64,000 nt of DNA from Anthoceros angustus (Eukaryota > Streptophyta > Anthocerotopsida > Anthocerotales > Anthocerotaceae): NCBI GenBank assembly GCA_010909165.1, contig MU008202.1, positions 400,336 to 464,335 of the forward strand, in the 5' to 3' direction. Under the pieces are notes generated by a model that saw only the letters and a program-made list of their open reading frames with translations, had not been told where the DNA came from and searched no databases. How positions within the stretch are numbered: the stretch's first letter is position 1; every line of letters starts with the position of its first letter. Positions 48,104 to 58,487 of the stretch are shown one piece after another. Position numbers and translations under genes: made by a program.

Positions 48104-48164
48104 GCTTTCAAGCAAGGGTCGGCTGAAGCGATGGTTGCCATCATCATAACCCTTGCTTGAAAGC
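48104..48164. repeat. 16-bp perfect inverted repeat
   Basis: gctttcaagcaagggt (48104-48119) and acccttgcttgaaagc (48149-48164) are perfect reverse complements. The 29-nt loop itself contains gatgg/ccatc. Confidence 0.85.
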
Positions 48165-48605
48165 CTTCCCAAAGGACTGTCCCTGGGTACGTGCCAGAGT
48201 GGAGGTCATGGGTCTTGTGTGTGTGCCGGAGATGTACAAAAGGCGGACACTGAAGATGTCTGCCTAACTGTCTTCTCAGTGTCCTTATGGTAGCTGTAGT
48301 GCGTGCCAGTGGTGCTTACCCTTCTGGGTAGTTTTGAAAGTGTAGTCCTCGTGCCCCTGGAGGTGTTTTTAAGCCAGCAGCTGTGCATCCCCCAGCAGTC
48401 TATTGCTTGCCTTCCAGCACCTCAGCGCCACCTTCGGAAGCCCTTCTCTCTTTGGAGCACTTGTTTTTTCAGGTAGTGTAGAGCAGGTCATAAGATTATG
48501 TAGCCTCTAGAAGTTTTGCCTTTCACCCTCTTGCATTTGGAAATGCTTTCGATGGCTGGCCCGACTCAAGTTTCCCTCGACGGCGTCTGATGAGTGCGGA
48601 TGTGT

Positions 48606-48712
48606 GAGCATCCCAAGTTCAGGGGAGGGTCGCCTGTGCTCCCTGCAGATCTTGGCAACTTGTTTGCCAAGGTCGAGAGCTCCAAGACAGCGTCCCCTGA
48701 CTTGGGATGCTC
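48606..48712. ncRNA. Candidate microRNA-like hairpin
   Basis: A 107-nt foldback. 48606-48626 pairs with 48693-48712 (20 pairs, one bulged t at 48619). Inner helices follow: 631-637 with 687-692, GCTC/GAGC (638-641 with 677-680), and 11 bp (648-658 with 664-674, one G-T wobble) closed by a 5-nt loop. The outer 20-21 bp duplex is the size of a plant miRNA/miRNA* pair. It does not match any conserved miRNA I recall. Internal loops are asymmetric, so it could also be a small foldback element. The strand cannot be assigned. Confidence 0.45.
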
Positions 48713-48841
48713 AGGCGTCCTCTGTCATCATTTTGATACTCTGCAGGAATGAACTAGACAGACTCTTGGCATCAGCCATCGGCTTCCGTTCGACAAGCAA
48801 CCGCACCATGACTCTTGTGTGCACTTTTTAGATAGCCGTGC

Positions 48842-49125
48842 TCTCCAGTCTTGCAACGCTTCTCCTTAGCCGTGCTCTCCCGTCTTGCATCACATCTCCT
48901 TTGCCGTGCCCTCCAGTCTTGTAACACTTCTCCCTTGCCGTGCTCTGCAGTTTTGGGACACTTTTGCTACGCTCCTCCCTACATGCATGCACCCTTCAGC
49001 TTGCTCCGCTCTCCATTCCTGCACCTCCTCCTTTGCCGGGCTCTTCAGTCTTGCAACACTTCTCCCTGCCTGCATGCCCCATTCAGCTTGCTCTGCCCTC
49101 CATTCCTTGCACGTCCTCTCCATCA
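48842..49125. repeat. CT-rich degenerate tandem repeat
   Basis: Phrases like ctccagtcttgcaacacttc recur four to five times at ~40-bp spacing. They are followed by two ~100-bp units containing catgcacccttcagcttgct-like text. Confidence 0.6.
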
Positions 49126-49482
49126 GCTTTGAAGTCGGTCGTCCGCCCTTTTTTAAGAGTCAAATTGGATTTGATCCTGATTCTCAGATTAGTGTACAAC
49201 ATCCCGGATTCAGTGTATGACAACGATGAAACCGGTGGCATATAGCATCCCGGATTCGGTGCAAGATAGCATTTCGGATATGTTTTTCATAGAATACTGT
49301 CAGATACTCTACTCTGCATAATCGTACTGCGCGCATTGTTTGACAGCGTTGTGCAGAACTCAGCATGTGCTTGATTGTCCAATCAGTCAGTTTGCTCAGC
49401 GCAGTTGGTTGCGCCGTCCCAGAGAAGATGGCCTGTAAATCTGGGGCATCTGAAGCTATTTCTGATTCCGGAAGACTTGCAG

Positions 49483-51238
49483 TCATAGAGTTCGTGCCAG
49501 TCCACGCTTGTATGCGACTACTGTACGGTGTCGAGGTGAACTTTCACCTTGCTTGGGATAGGTGAAGCCACTCTGTTCGATAGCAGCTTCTAGGTCAAAC
49601 GTTCTGTAGTCGTCGAAGTAAGGCTCCGTTGCTTTGAACTGCAGACATAGTAGACCCCTCATCAGCCCAGCACCCACAAATTCGTCGTCCAAGACGAATT
49701 CAGGAAAGGGTAAGGCGCACCGCAGTGAAGGCGAAGACGTTGTTCACCATCGATTGCAACAAAGGAGAGTGCGGGTTCATCTCCATTATGGCCAGAGCTC
49801 CGTCGACTCTGAGTAGCCTATTTGCCTCTTCCAAAATCTGGCGTTCAAGATCCGGACATAAACATCTCGAGGCCTCCAGATCGATCCTTCACAAAACTGT
49901 GGAGAAGCAGGAAAAGTAGTCTAGTACCTGCTTAGTAACGTGGCGAGGAAGCTCGTGGCACACTAGGCACACTGACACCAAATCAAAGGCACCCGAAGGG
50001 AGTCCTGTGTTCTCACCCAAAGCATGCACAAATTGAACTGGGGCAGGTTTCTCCTGGATACGTGCAAGGCAGCTTAGCTTCTGGTAAAAGAATGTGATAA
50101 CCGACCATGAGTGAACAGAATATGTATGCTTACTGTGAGACTTGCCCTCCGCTTCAGTCCATAATTAGCAACAGACAGGAAAAACGGGGAAAGATCTGCT
50201 CCGACCACGACTTCTGCATCGTGGAACACCTAAAACATGTAGAACTGGTTACTGGTCAGACCAGGTGCAAACAGAGTGCACCTTCAGATTGAAACGCGAA
50301 GAACATGAACCTGGGAGGTAGTTACCTGGTGGAGGCCAAATGTACTCAACCCAGTTGCGCAACCTATGTCCACTATCGACCTGGGGGTGAAGTTCAGCAT
50401 CTCCAGCAACTTCGTGTGGTAGCCGTTTCTTAGCTTTACGTCGCCATCTGGATCCAGCTTCTTCCTCTGCACGAACCCATCCTGGAACCATTACTCAAAA
50501 AGTACTTGGTCTCCTGATGGCATCACACAAACGAGACAAACATCATTCTGAGAATTCCGACGACCATGGTGGTCACGATTATACAGTGGGGACTTGAGGC
50601 ACTCTACCTCAGGGTCGAACACATTTGCGTGCACACTCTTTGCCGCGAGCTCCACCTCCAATGCCGCATCCCACGAAAGGTTGCCCTTCTCATAGGCATG
50701 GAAAGGCTTGAGGTAATACTGTGAGGCATGTTTTCCCCACTATCACTCAATCCCAGCAGAGGTCTTCGGGCAGCATCCTTGAGGAAATGCAAGCTCCACC
50801 TGCTAAACCTACCTCAGGATATGCCAAGTTTGGATTCTCGCAGGCCTTCAGCTCCGCATCCCAGTCGTGCAACTGCAAGGTTGCAAGCTCGGGAGCCCAG
50901 GGATGCCCGATCTCCGTGCCCCGCTTGATTATCATCTCCCTGGCTCTGCCTGCTGCAAACTGGAAGAAAGGCTTGTAGGAAAACAGTGCATTCACAGCTC
51001 CTGTCACCAAGTTCATGGCTGACAGCTCGGAGCTGGTGGATGCTTGCAAGGCATCCTCCGTGGGTGCCCTCAATGTGCCCCTCACTCGAACACAAGAAAC
51101 TCCAACATGGTGCAGCTGCAGTCGTCGGTGACGTGATGAAGACTTCTGAAATAACCCTGGATGATCCAAGATGGAATGGTGCAGGCAGGACGGAGGCCCC
51201 ATGGAGACTGGCTCAAGCAACGCGCTGCTGGCAGACAT
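49483..51238 (-). CDS. Class I SAM-dependent methyltransferase, probably organellar
   Basis: Seven minus-strand exons: 51238-50813, 50718-50608, 50481-50326, 50229-50134, 50080-49928, 49837-49721 and 49638-49483 (1215 bp, 404 aa). Every exon length is a multiple of three, so all six introns are phase 0. The first ~75 residues are Ser/Arg/His-rich and look like an organelle transit peptide. Conserved plant-specific stretches follow: AVNALFSYKPFFQFAAGRAR, RPFHAYE-like LKPFHAYEKGNLSWDAALE, SAM motif I VDIGCATGLSTFGLH (about residue 216), motif II VVGADLSPFF, FDLVSVCLVCHELP, LRVDGALAIMEMNP and the C-terminal ESSPRHRTVVA. This is the order of a family of uncharacterised plant methyltransferases of the methyltransf_11 type. 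The substrate is unknown. Confidence 0.9.
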
Positions 51239-52786
51239 ATCATTAGGTGTGGTGGTTCATCTGTTGCACCGCACCAGGACGTCAATTTCAGACGGCGTAA
51301 ACTTTGTTTCAAGACATTTACTGTTACCCACAGTCACATCGCTCACCTACTATTTCCGTTTTCACTTTTACTTCTTTGGTTCCCTTCTCCTCCTCAGCAA
51401 TGCTTGTGCTCTCAAGCATGGCCTAACCATCCATCGCCCGGCTGCTTCTGCTCCTTCTGCTCCTTCTGCATGCTTGCCTCTGTCCATGTCGTCCGCGTCC
51501 ACCATGCCGGGTACGTGCCGCCCGTTTTTCCACAGTCCTCTCCTATCCAGGCTTTAGAGTGGCTCCTATGTCTTGCGGATTTGTGATAGTCTCCTCTTGT
51601 CCGGTCACGGGTTGTGTGTCCTGGGAATGAGTGCGTCGGTTCAACACAGAACGTTCATTGCATTCATCAAGATCCCGCCTTGCCGCCTACCCAGCCCAGT
51701 CCTACACTTTTCTTCGGATAGTTCTTGAGCGGAGCGTCTTGGAGTCTGCTTGTTGGAATTGAGTGGGTTCATCCACTGATCATGGTTGGCTGTTTGCGCA
51801 GGTGGGATTGTACCTTGAAGGCCCAGAGTGTTGAGGCTCGTCACCGTGGGGTCCGCAGGGTGGGTTCACGGAATTTCCCGCCCCCCGTACTTTATGACTA
51901 CGGATGGACAGGTGTTGGGGGGTGAATTGACGGTGACATTTCCTGGCTGAAGTGTTGGCGAGGTAATCTCAAGTCCGGGAAGATACTCAGACAACGTAAT
52001 TTGTAATGTCGGGTCTGCGGAAGTGCAGGTGAGCTGGCTGATCCCAACACGAGAGTGGGTGGCTGTAGCTAGGCGATGTCTTGTAGGTAGTGTGGAGTAG
52101 AGTAAGGAAGGTGTTCTGCTGCTTGAAGATGGAGTCGTTGGGAGAAGGCCTGGGCAATTCGCGGATGGCTGGCATCAGCTCATGTTAGGTTATGCTGAGG
52201 AGGTGGACTCCGTTCTTGCGGGCAACGTCCCTTCCGTTCTTTACTCCTTTCAGAGGCATTCGGGCAGCTCTAGAGCAGTTGTTTTAGTGCAGGTCTCTTA
52301 TGGGCAGCTTGTCCTTAGGTCAAAGAAGCTTGTCAAACTGGGGTTGGCTGCTGTGTGTGTGACTAGAAAAGTCCGTGATTGCTTTGGGGCCTAGGCATCT
52401 GACCTCTCCCTTGAAGAGCTGTTCTTAGTCCTAACTTCGGCGCAGATTGCACGTGGTAAAGTTGTCTTTGTGACAAAATCTTTTGCTCATTTCTGGAACT
52501 TGTTGTTCAGACAGTTCTCCAGTGTGAAGGCCCAGCATTGACCATCGAAGTATCAGGCAAACGGAGCTCTCATTATCTGGGTTCTGATGAGATTGTAGAG
52601 GATATGTGATCCGATTATTTTGATCCTACACTTCTGCAGCTTTGGTCTGTATATGACAATCTTGGTGGAATTCACACGCACGTACATGACCAATCTACTG
52701 AAGATGTTGAGCGTTTGTCATGTACGGGAATCCTGGGGCGGAGAGTAGTGAAGGAATTTGCGCAGATTATGTGGCTGAGATGAGGG
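51239..52786. other. Intergenic between divergent methyltransferase and PP2C genes
   Basis: 1.55 kb without a supported gene. A ctgcttctgctcc-type run lies near 51440-51475. It must hold both promoters; the PP2C leader may contain an intron, but no clear signal was chosen. Confidence 0.6.
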
Positions 52787-54931
52787 ATGTTAGCGTGGGT
52801 GATGAAGATGGTAACAGCATGTTGGCGGCCCGTAGAGCGGTATGTGCACATTGGCACAGCAGCTGCTGAGGCACCTGATACATTGCTGTGGTTCAGGGAC
52901 CTAAGCTCGCATGCTGTAGGAGACTTTTCCATCGCAGTAGTTCAAGCCAACGCAGTGCTTGAAGATCAAAGCCAAGTGGAGAGTGGCCCTTATGGAACAT
53001 TTGTGGGTGTGTACGATGGTCATGGTGGACCTGAAGCTGCTCGCTATGTCAACGACCATCTATTTCCCAACATGAAGAGTAAGATTCTCTTGCTAGCCTG
53101 ATCCTCTTTCCTCTCAACCTTTGGAAGTGTGTTGTCTCTTTTGCTGAAACGCAGTCGGTGCTGTGGAATATGAAGACTTTAACGTGTCTATGCTTTTAGT
53201 TAATGCTTGGGGGAGATGATTCCAGTTACATAACCCAGCAAAGCTATAGAGGTCCTGTCCAGACATGAAAAGGCTCTGGTCAGATGAACTTTTGGCATAT
53301 GTCAGAAAGTTTTTCAGTATGTAGTCACCAGCATGAGAGCCTCTTGTCCAGCCTATACCGTAGTTGAGGAGTTAGAAATGTGAGTTGATGTATGGGAGCA
53401 AGGTCAAGAAGGGACTGTAAATTATAGTGCTGCCTATCCGTGTCACTTCTAGCTCCCTCTTTTTGTGCTTTTTTTCTTTTTTATCAGTGTGTGGGTATTA
53501 TTAGGATGCAATGTGGATGCTGCATTTCTATGTGTCTGTCCCAGGAGTTAAAACAAAAATCATGCACAAGGCTCTGGCTGGTTATTTGCATGCTCAGGGG
53601 TGGTTGTCCAGGTTCTGGGTGACCTCTAGCGATAGCATGCTAACTATGGTGAATTAGGAAACGCCTCGCAGGTGGCGTGTGTTTGGCTTTTTGATCAAGG
53701 TAGACTTACTTCTAAAGCTGTTCATATTCAAATCGACATTCCTACTTTCACCTCTTGCTGAACTGGTTTCTGATGTTGCATTACTGTGTTTCTCCAGAGT
53801 TTGCCGCCGAGTATGGTGGGATCTCAGGTGATGTTCTGAAGAAGGCCTTTGCAGAGACAGAGGAAGGTTTTCTTGGTGTTGTTTCTCAAGCATGGCTAGC
53901 AAAACCACAGATTGCCGCTGTTGGATCCTGTTGCTTGGTGGGAGTAATCTACGAGTCAACTTTGTATCTAGCCAGTCTAGGAGATTCCCGAGCAGTGCTT
54001 GGAAGTTTTGCCCGTGGTAGCAGCTCTGTGGTTGCTCATCAATTGTCCACAGAGCATAATGCAAGTATCGAGACAGTGCGTGATGAGCTTCAGGCTCTGC
54101 ATCCTGATGATCCACACATTGTTGTGTTGAAGCATGGAGTATGGCGTGTCAAAGGCATCATTCAGGTATCTATTCTCACACCTTACTCTCATTTGGATGG
54201 CATGTTCAGTAGTAGGCAGTGATAACTGCGAAGTAAATCCGTTGCTTTCTTGACAGGTCTCAAGATCCATTGGTGATGCATATTTGAAACGAGCAGAATT
54301 TAACAAGGAACCGCTGTTCCCTAGGTTTAGGCTTCCCGATTCTCTAAGGAGGCCTGTTTTAAGTGCTGAACCATCCATTAATGTTCACAAGCTTCGACAG
54401 GAAGATCAGTTTTTAATCTTTGCCTCAGATGGGCTTTGGGAGCATCTGAATAACCAAGAGGCTGTGGACATCGTACACAATAATCCTCGGTCGGTAAGTT
54501 TCGTTTTCAGCCAAAAGCTCCTTGTTTTCTCCTGGTGGACCTGTGTGCGGGCATTTCCAGTTAAACGCTGCCGGTGGAGGTATATGGGATGGGGTGTTTC
54601 GGCTTAGATTTTTTTTTATCATCTTTACCTTTTGAGTTATCTGATTTTTCACTGCGGTGATCAGGGAATTGCCAGGAGACTGATCAAGGTCGCGCTGCAA
54701 AAAGCGGCAAGAAAGCGGGAAATGAGATACACGGATTTGAAGAAAATTGAAAGGGGCATCCGCCGACATTTCCATGATGATATAACCGTTATAGTAGTCT
54801 TTCTGGATCATCAACTACTTAGCCAGGGCTCCAAGCTACTTCCCATTTCCACGAAAGTAGGGATGGATGATGTTGGTGAACCCAGTAAGCTTTTGAATTC
54901 GACTGATGCTAGACGTCAGCGCAAAAGGTGA
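52787..54931 (+). CDS. Protein phosphatase 2C, clade D
   Basis: Four exons, 52787-53078, 53798-54165, 54257-54493 and 54665-54931 (1164 bp, 387 aa), with all phases closing. Metal-binding motifs are intact: YDGHGG (about residues 76-81), [20 protein letters not shown] and [12 protein letters not shown]. Clade D signatures are CWRP at the N-terminus, [63 protein letters not shown] and [13 protein letters not shown]. In flowering plants clade D PP2Cs dephosphorylate plasma-membrane H+-ATPases and are inhibited by SAUR proteins. That role is inferred here. Start choice: ATGs at 52787, 52802 and 52808 are in frame; most family members begin Met-Val/Leu two or three residues before CWRP, favouring 52808. 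Intron 1 is long (719 bp). Confidence 0.93.
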
Positions 54932-55359
54932 AACCCATCTTAGATTGTAGCAAGGGAGTTTGTTCTACTGACGCTCCTTGATGAATGTTGCCGCACAAGC
55001 ATGACAATGTGCCTCTAGTATATACTTCTTGCTTAGGCATTGCTTCTGCAGGATGATTCAAACTTGGTTACACCCTGCTCTCGCTTTGCTTTAGAAGGTA
55101 GCTGGTATGGCTGCACTCAAATCAACTCCTAGGCATGCTCTGAGTGGATCAGTTCTGAGGAGAATCGCAAGAGATTCGGTGGCGAGGTAAAACCAGGAGA
55201 TCCGCAATTTTTGTCCTACTTCCCTGTCTCAAATAAAATCTAAATTTTTCTATTATAGGGTGAATATACGAGATGTAGTGGAAGACAATAACCACCTCTG
55301 AGGAAATCTTGTAACAATGTACGATATTCTCTCATCTAATAACACCCCTCACTACGCAG
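54932..55359. other. Intergenic, no gene seen
   Basis: 3' flank of the PP2C gene running into retroelement DNA. Confidence 0.55.
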
Positions 55360-55937
55360 CTAGTAAGGAAGCGACAAGTGTTGGCTTCCCAGCGGTCTAG
55401 GACCTCGCAAATTCACTCCACAAGAGACTTGCACGATTCTCAGCGCTCTCAACCTCACAACACAAGACTAGGCTCCAAGTAGCCCGTCCATCGACGACTG
55501 CAGCCACCTCCTCGAGGTGCTGCTCTTTATTGCGAGAATACAACGATGGAATCGGCTATCTACGCCCAATCAAGCACGCCTTGATTCCATGACAAGCTCA
55601 CTAGCTAGCTCTCCATGCCTCTCTCAACACAGGCTTGCAGCGCTTGCTTTTGCTCTCTCAAAGAGTGAGTCCCACTTGTCCCTCAAAGCCCTTGCTCTAG
55701 CCCTTATATATCCCGCACTGACCTTAACTAGGCAAATTAAATCTAGGGATTCTTACAGACCACTAATCACTAAGAGTCCTCTCTAGGCAGCTCTTCATTT
55801 GTGGCTGTAGCAATTCCTCTCTAAAGAGATTGCATGAAGCATGCAACACATGCATCTTCTTAAAAGGGCAGCTACTAACTTAGCTTTTTACCTTTTTCAA
55901 CTTTTCACCTTTCTACCTTGTTCCACCAGTGTTGTTA
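55360..55937 (-). mobile_element. LTR of a minus-strand Ty3/gypsy element (left limit approximate)
   Basis: A purine tract on the minus strand (gtgggggagagag, 55950-55938) has the form of a polypurine tract and lies just downstream of the integrase/chromodomain. Beyond it, on the minus strand, are a TATA box (tatata, 55712-55705) and about 175 bp further an AATAAA (55531-55526), the U3-R-U5 order of an LTR. The outer end and target-site duplication were not found. Confidence 0.55.
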
Positions 55938-56007
55938 CTCTCTCCCCCACTGGGAAGATGTCATTGTCTTAATGACCTCCAGTGTAACGCGAGATCATCC
56001 ATGATCC

Positions 56008-57429
56008 TTATTGCACATCTTCAAGTGAAACCCAGATAGGATCTGCATAACCACGAAGCCTTACCAGATACTCTAGTACATTACCACGAACAGCAGGCGC
56101 TTCTCTCTCTGCCAAGAATTCAACAATCTCCCGCAGACCATGATTGTGTTGAACTGTGATGACATAATCCTTCCTGCTCATATCTTCATTCTCTTCGAAA
56201 TCACAAATGGTTTCAAAGAAAGAGACATGAAACACATTATGAGAGAAGATCCATTCAATAGTAGTTTGTAAGCCACATTTCCAATGCGCTTGAACTACGA
56301 AGGTCCTCCATACTTAGGCCTTAACTTTGAGGTCACCCCTTGTAGTGGGAAATTCTTCAATTTCACCCACACCTTGTCTCCTACTTGAAACTCGCCTCTG
56401 CTGCTCACAAGAAACTTCTTTTGCTTGTCCCGAGCCTTGGCCAATATCTTCTTAGCAACTTCATGCCCGGCCCTTAACTGCTCAATGAATTCACGTGGTT
56501 CTCTTGCTTGTCTCAAACACGCTAGCATTCAACATGGAAACTACGTCCATTGCTTCATACGCCATCCTAAAAGGTGTGTAGCCTGTGGAGCTATGTACAG
56601 TGTGATTATAACAAAATTCTGCATCCTCAAGATGATTACTCCAATCTCGCTGGTCCATCTGTACATAGTGTCGTAAGTATTCTTCTTGGATTCTGTTCAC
56701 CCTCTCTGTTGATCCATTTGTATCAGGGTGGTACGCTGTGCTCATACATAATTGCACTCCTAAGCTCTTCATAAGCTGTTGCCAAACCCAAACCATAGCT
56801 GTAACCACGCCAATTGCGATGCCTAGATAGCCCTAACCGCGACAAGACAAAGTGCAACTGCGAAGTGACTGGCCTGGAATGTACAAGCATACTGTTGAGT
56901 ATGTTAAGTCTTGTGTAAATTGTCAGCAGGATAAGGTGGAGCAGACAAATCCGCGAGGTTTGTTGCAACCCCTGCCTATTCCAAGTGGGCCTTGGAAAAG
57001 TATATCAATGGATTTCATTATGCCATTGCCCGAGAATGGACACAGCTATCATGACGGTGGTTGATAGATTCAGCAAGCAAGCACACTTCATCCCTACGAA
57101 GAAGCGAGTCAAAGCTTCTGGAGTTGCTCAGTTGTTCAAGAAGCATGTATATGTGTTACATGGACTGCCTATGCGGATTGTGAGTGACAGAGATCCCAGA
57201 CAAGCAACTTCTTTCTCAACACATGAGAATCAGGAATCACAATCATGTTTTGCTTGAACACCAATAAGCCATCCCTAAGCTTAAACTTAGATCCCGGTTG
57301 CTCCACTTCATTGATAACAGCATAATATTTGAAGCGGCTCAATATACAAAGCCGCTTCCAACCGAAAAGAAGCCGCTTCCGGAAAATCTCAACAGTAACC
57401 AAAACTGCCGTATAAGTGTGTGTCCGCAA
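56008..57429 (-). mobile_element. Ty3/gypsy chromovirus fragment: integrase and chromodomain with internal inversion
   Basis: On the minus strand, from high to low coordinates, come the pre-integrase segment (KFKLRDGLLVFKQNMIVIPD, about 57300-57200) and the second half of the integrase core (STAYHPDTNGSTERVNR, 56808-56491). These are followed by the integrase C-terminus (GDKVWVKLKNFPLQ, 56528-56295) and a chromodomain-like tail (EYLVRLRGYADPIWVSLED, 56235-56008). The missing first half of the integrase (zinc-binding CVNCQQDK, IPSGPWKSISMDFIMPLP, DRFSKQAHFIPT, RIVSDRDPR) sits at about 56836-57198 on the plus strand. The frame is broken in places. No reverse transcriptase is present in the window. 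Confidence 0.8.
56836..57198 (+). mobile_element. Inverted internal segment of the integrase gene
   Basis: It runs from RDKT/LRSDWPGMYKHTVEYV through SDRDPR on the plus strand, exactly the piece missing between the two minus-strand parts. The right breakpoint is at cccaga|caagcaac (about 57198), where the minus-strand HVLRKKLL begins. The left one is near 56836. Confidence 0.7.
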
Positions 57430-57538
57430 CGTGTAAGAGGCGAGTGCCTTGGTTGAATGATCGATTACGTGTTTTTAAACGCAGGGTAATGGTGGATAAG
57501 GTCCCGGGCGCCGCATGCGCACCGGCACCTGTAACGGT

Positions 57539-57560
57539 ACTTTGACTACATAGTCAAAGT
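57539..57560. repeat. Perfect 10-bp-arm palindrome
   Basis: actttgacta-ca-tagtcaaagt. Confidence 0.9.
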
Positions 57561-57587
57561 CTCGCATAATACATGAAAAATGTTTTG

Positions 57588-57629
57588 GGGTTCTCCATAT
57601 CACGTCATATGGCGTGATATGGAGAACCC
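57588..57629. repeat. 17-bp-arm near-palindrome
   Basis: gggttctccatatcacg and cgtgatatggagaaccc are exact reverse complements separated by tcatatgg, itself nearly palindromic. Confidence 0.9.
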
Positions 57630-57734
57630 AAACCGCTGTATTCGCGAGAATAAAAGGAGAGGCGCATGCGCACTACCCTCATATTATAATGTTCCAAACA
57701 TGTCTATGTCATAAGAGAGCAGGATTGCTGGAAC

Positions 57735-58487
57735 CTAAGTACAATGGTCTTCCATGCCGGTTTGAGTTTCCGGAGGAAATTGTGCAGACACGCTATCCAT
57801 GACTACTTCAAGTCCTTTCAGTCGAGCGTGCTCCGTGTCCTCAAAGTTGTCAATTTCCTCCATGGCATTGTCTTCGGAGGCATGGTCATCTCCAACGCTA
57901 CTGCTGGAGTCATGTTGCGGCCATACAGCGTCCAGTGTCTGCTGCCCAACGTCTAGGAGGTCTCCGGACTTCTCCTTCATTTTGCTGGCGGCCAAACGCA
58001 CAACTTGCGACTGTGACCCATCCTTCTCAGACAAACTTACCTCTTTTGCCCAGAACTGGGTCGGTCCTCGACGATGTGGCTCATGATTCAACTCCTCTTC
58101 CGCCCGGGAGAACTGCACTCCATGGATTCTCCGGGAATGAACTCTGCGACCTCTTGTCCACATTGCAGTAATGCAAGCCCATAGCAAAGCTGCCAATGTT
58201 GTTGACTCGCTACCAGCACAAACATCCAAAATCCAGTCCCCCTCCTCCAAGAAACTTTTGATGAGCTTCATCATCAAAGCCAAAGGCCTTTGGTAAGCAC
58301 AGACCACCAGCTTGTTCAATGATGTGTACAACAACTTCTTCATCACTGTAGGGTGGCCAATGACTGCCCGCCCATTATTGAAAGACCCATGGATGTTAGT
58401 AGGGGTCATGCATATTTTTGACCTTTGACTGTCTGATGTTAACCCCCATCCTATAGTGATGTACTCCATAGTGTCATACCCACCCAA
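57735..58487 (-). CDS. DNA methylase N4/N6-type domain ORF, truncated and probably decayed
   Basis: A 250-codon minus-strand ORF. The N-terminal half contains YQRPLALMMKLIKSFLEEGD directly before ILDVCAGSESTTLAALLW. A substrate-binding segment followed by SAM motif I near the C-terminus is the permuted (beta-class) order of N4/N6 amino-methyltransferases. In an adjacent frame the reading continues GLHYCNVDKRSQ, which fits motif II, so a frameshift lies at about 58165. The upstream catalytic DPPY/SPPW motif is not found; an in-frame stop precedes the ORF. The C-terminal half is acidic. It lies among retroelement remnants, suggesting a mobile or captured gene. The methyltransferase assignment is moderate; activity is unlikely as written. 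Confidence 0.45.
   Translation of the reverse strand: MGGYDTMEYITIGWGLTSDSQRSKICMTPTNIHGSFNNGRAVIGHPTVMKKLLYTSLNKLVVCAYQRPLALMMKLIKSFLEEGDWILDVCAGSESTTLAALLWACITAMWTRGRRVHSRRIHGVQFSRAEEELNHEPHRRGPTQFWAKEVSLSEKDGSQSQVVRLAASKMKEKSGDLLDVGQQTLDAVWPQHDSSSSVGDDHASEDNAMEEIDNFEDTEHARLKGLEVVMDSVSAQFPPETQTGMEDHCT

Larger units (their letters stand above)
47496..49482. other. 2-kb intergenic region with three foldbacks
   Basis: No coding gene seen. It contains three inverted repeats (48049-48076, 48104-48164, 48606-48712) and a CT-rich repeat block at 48842-49125, in which ctccagtcttgcaacactt recurs every ~40 bp and a ~100-bp phrase occurs twice. Confidence 0.6.
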
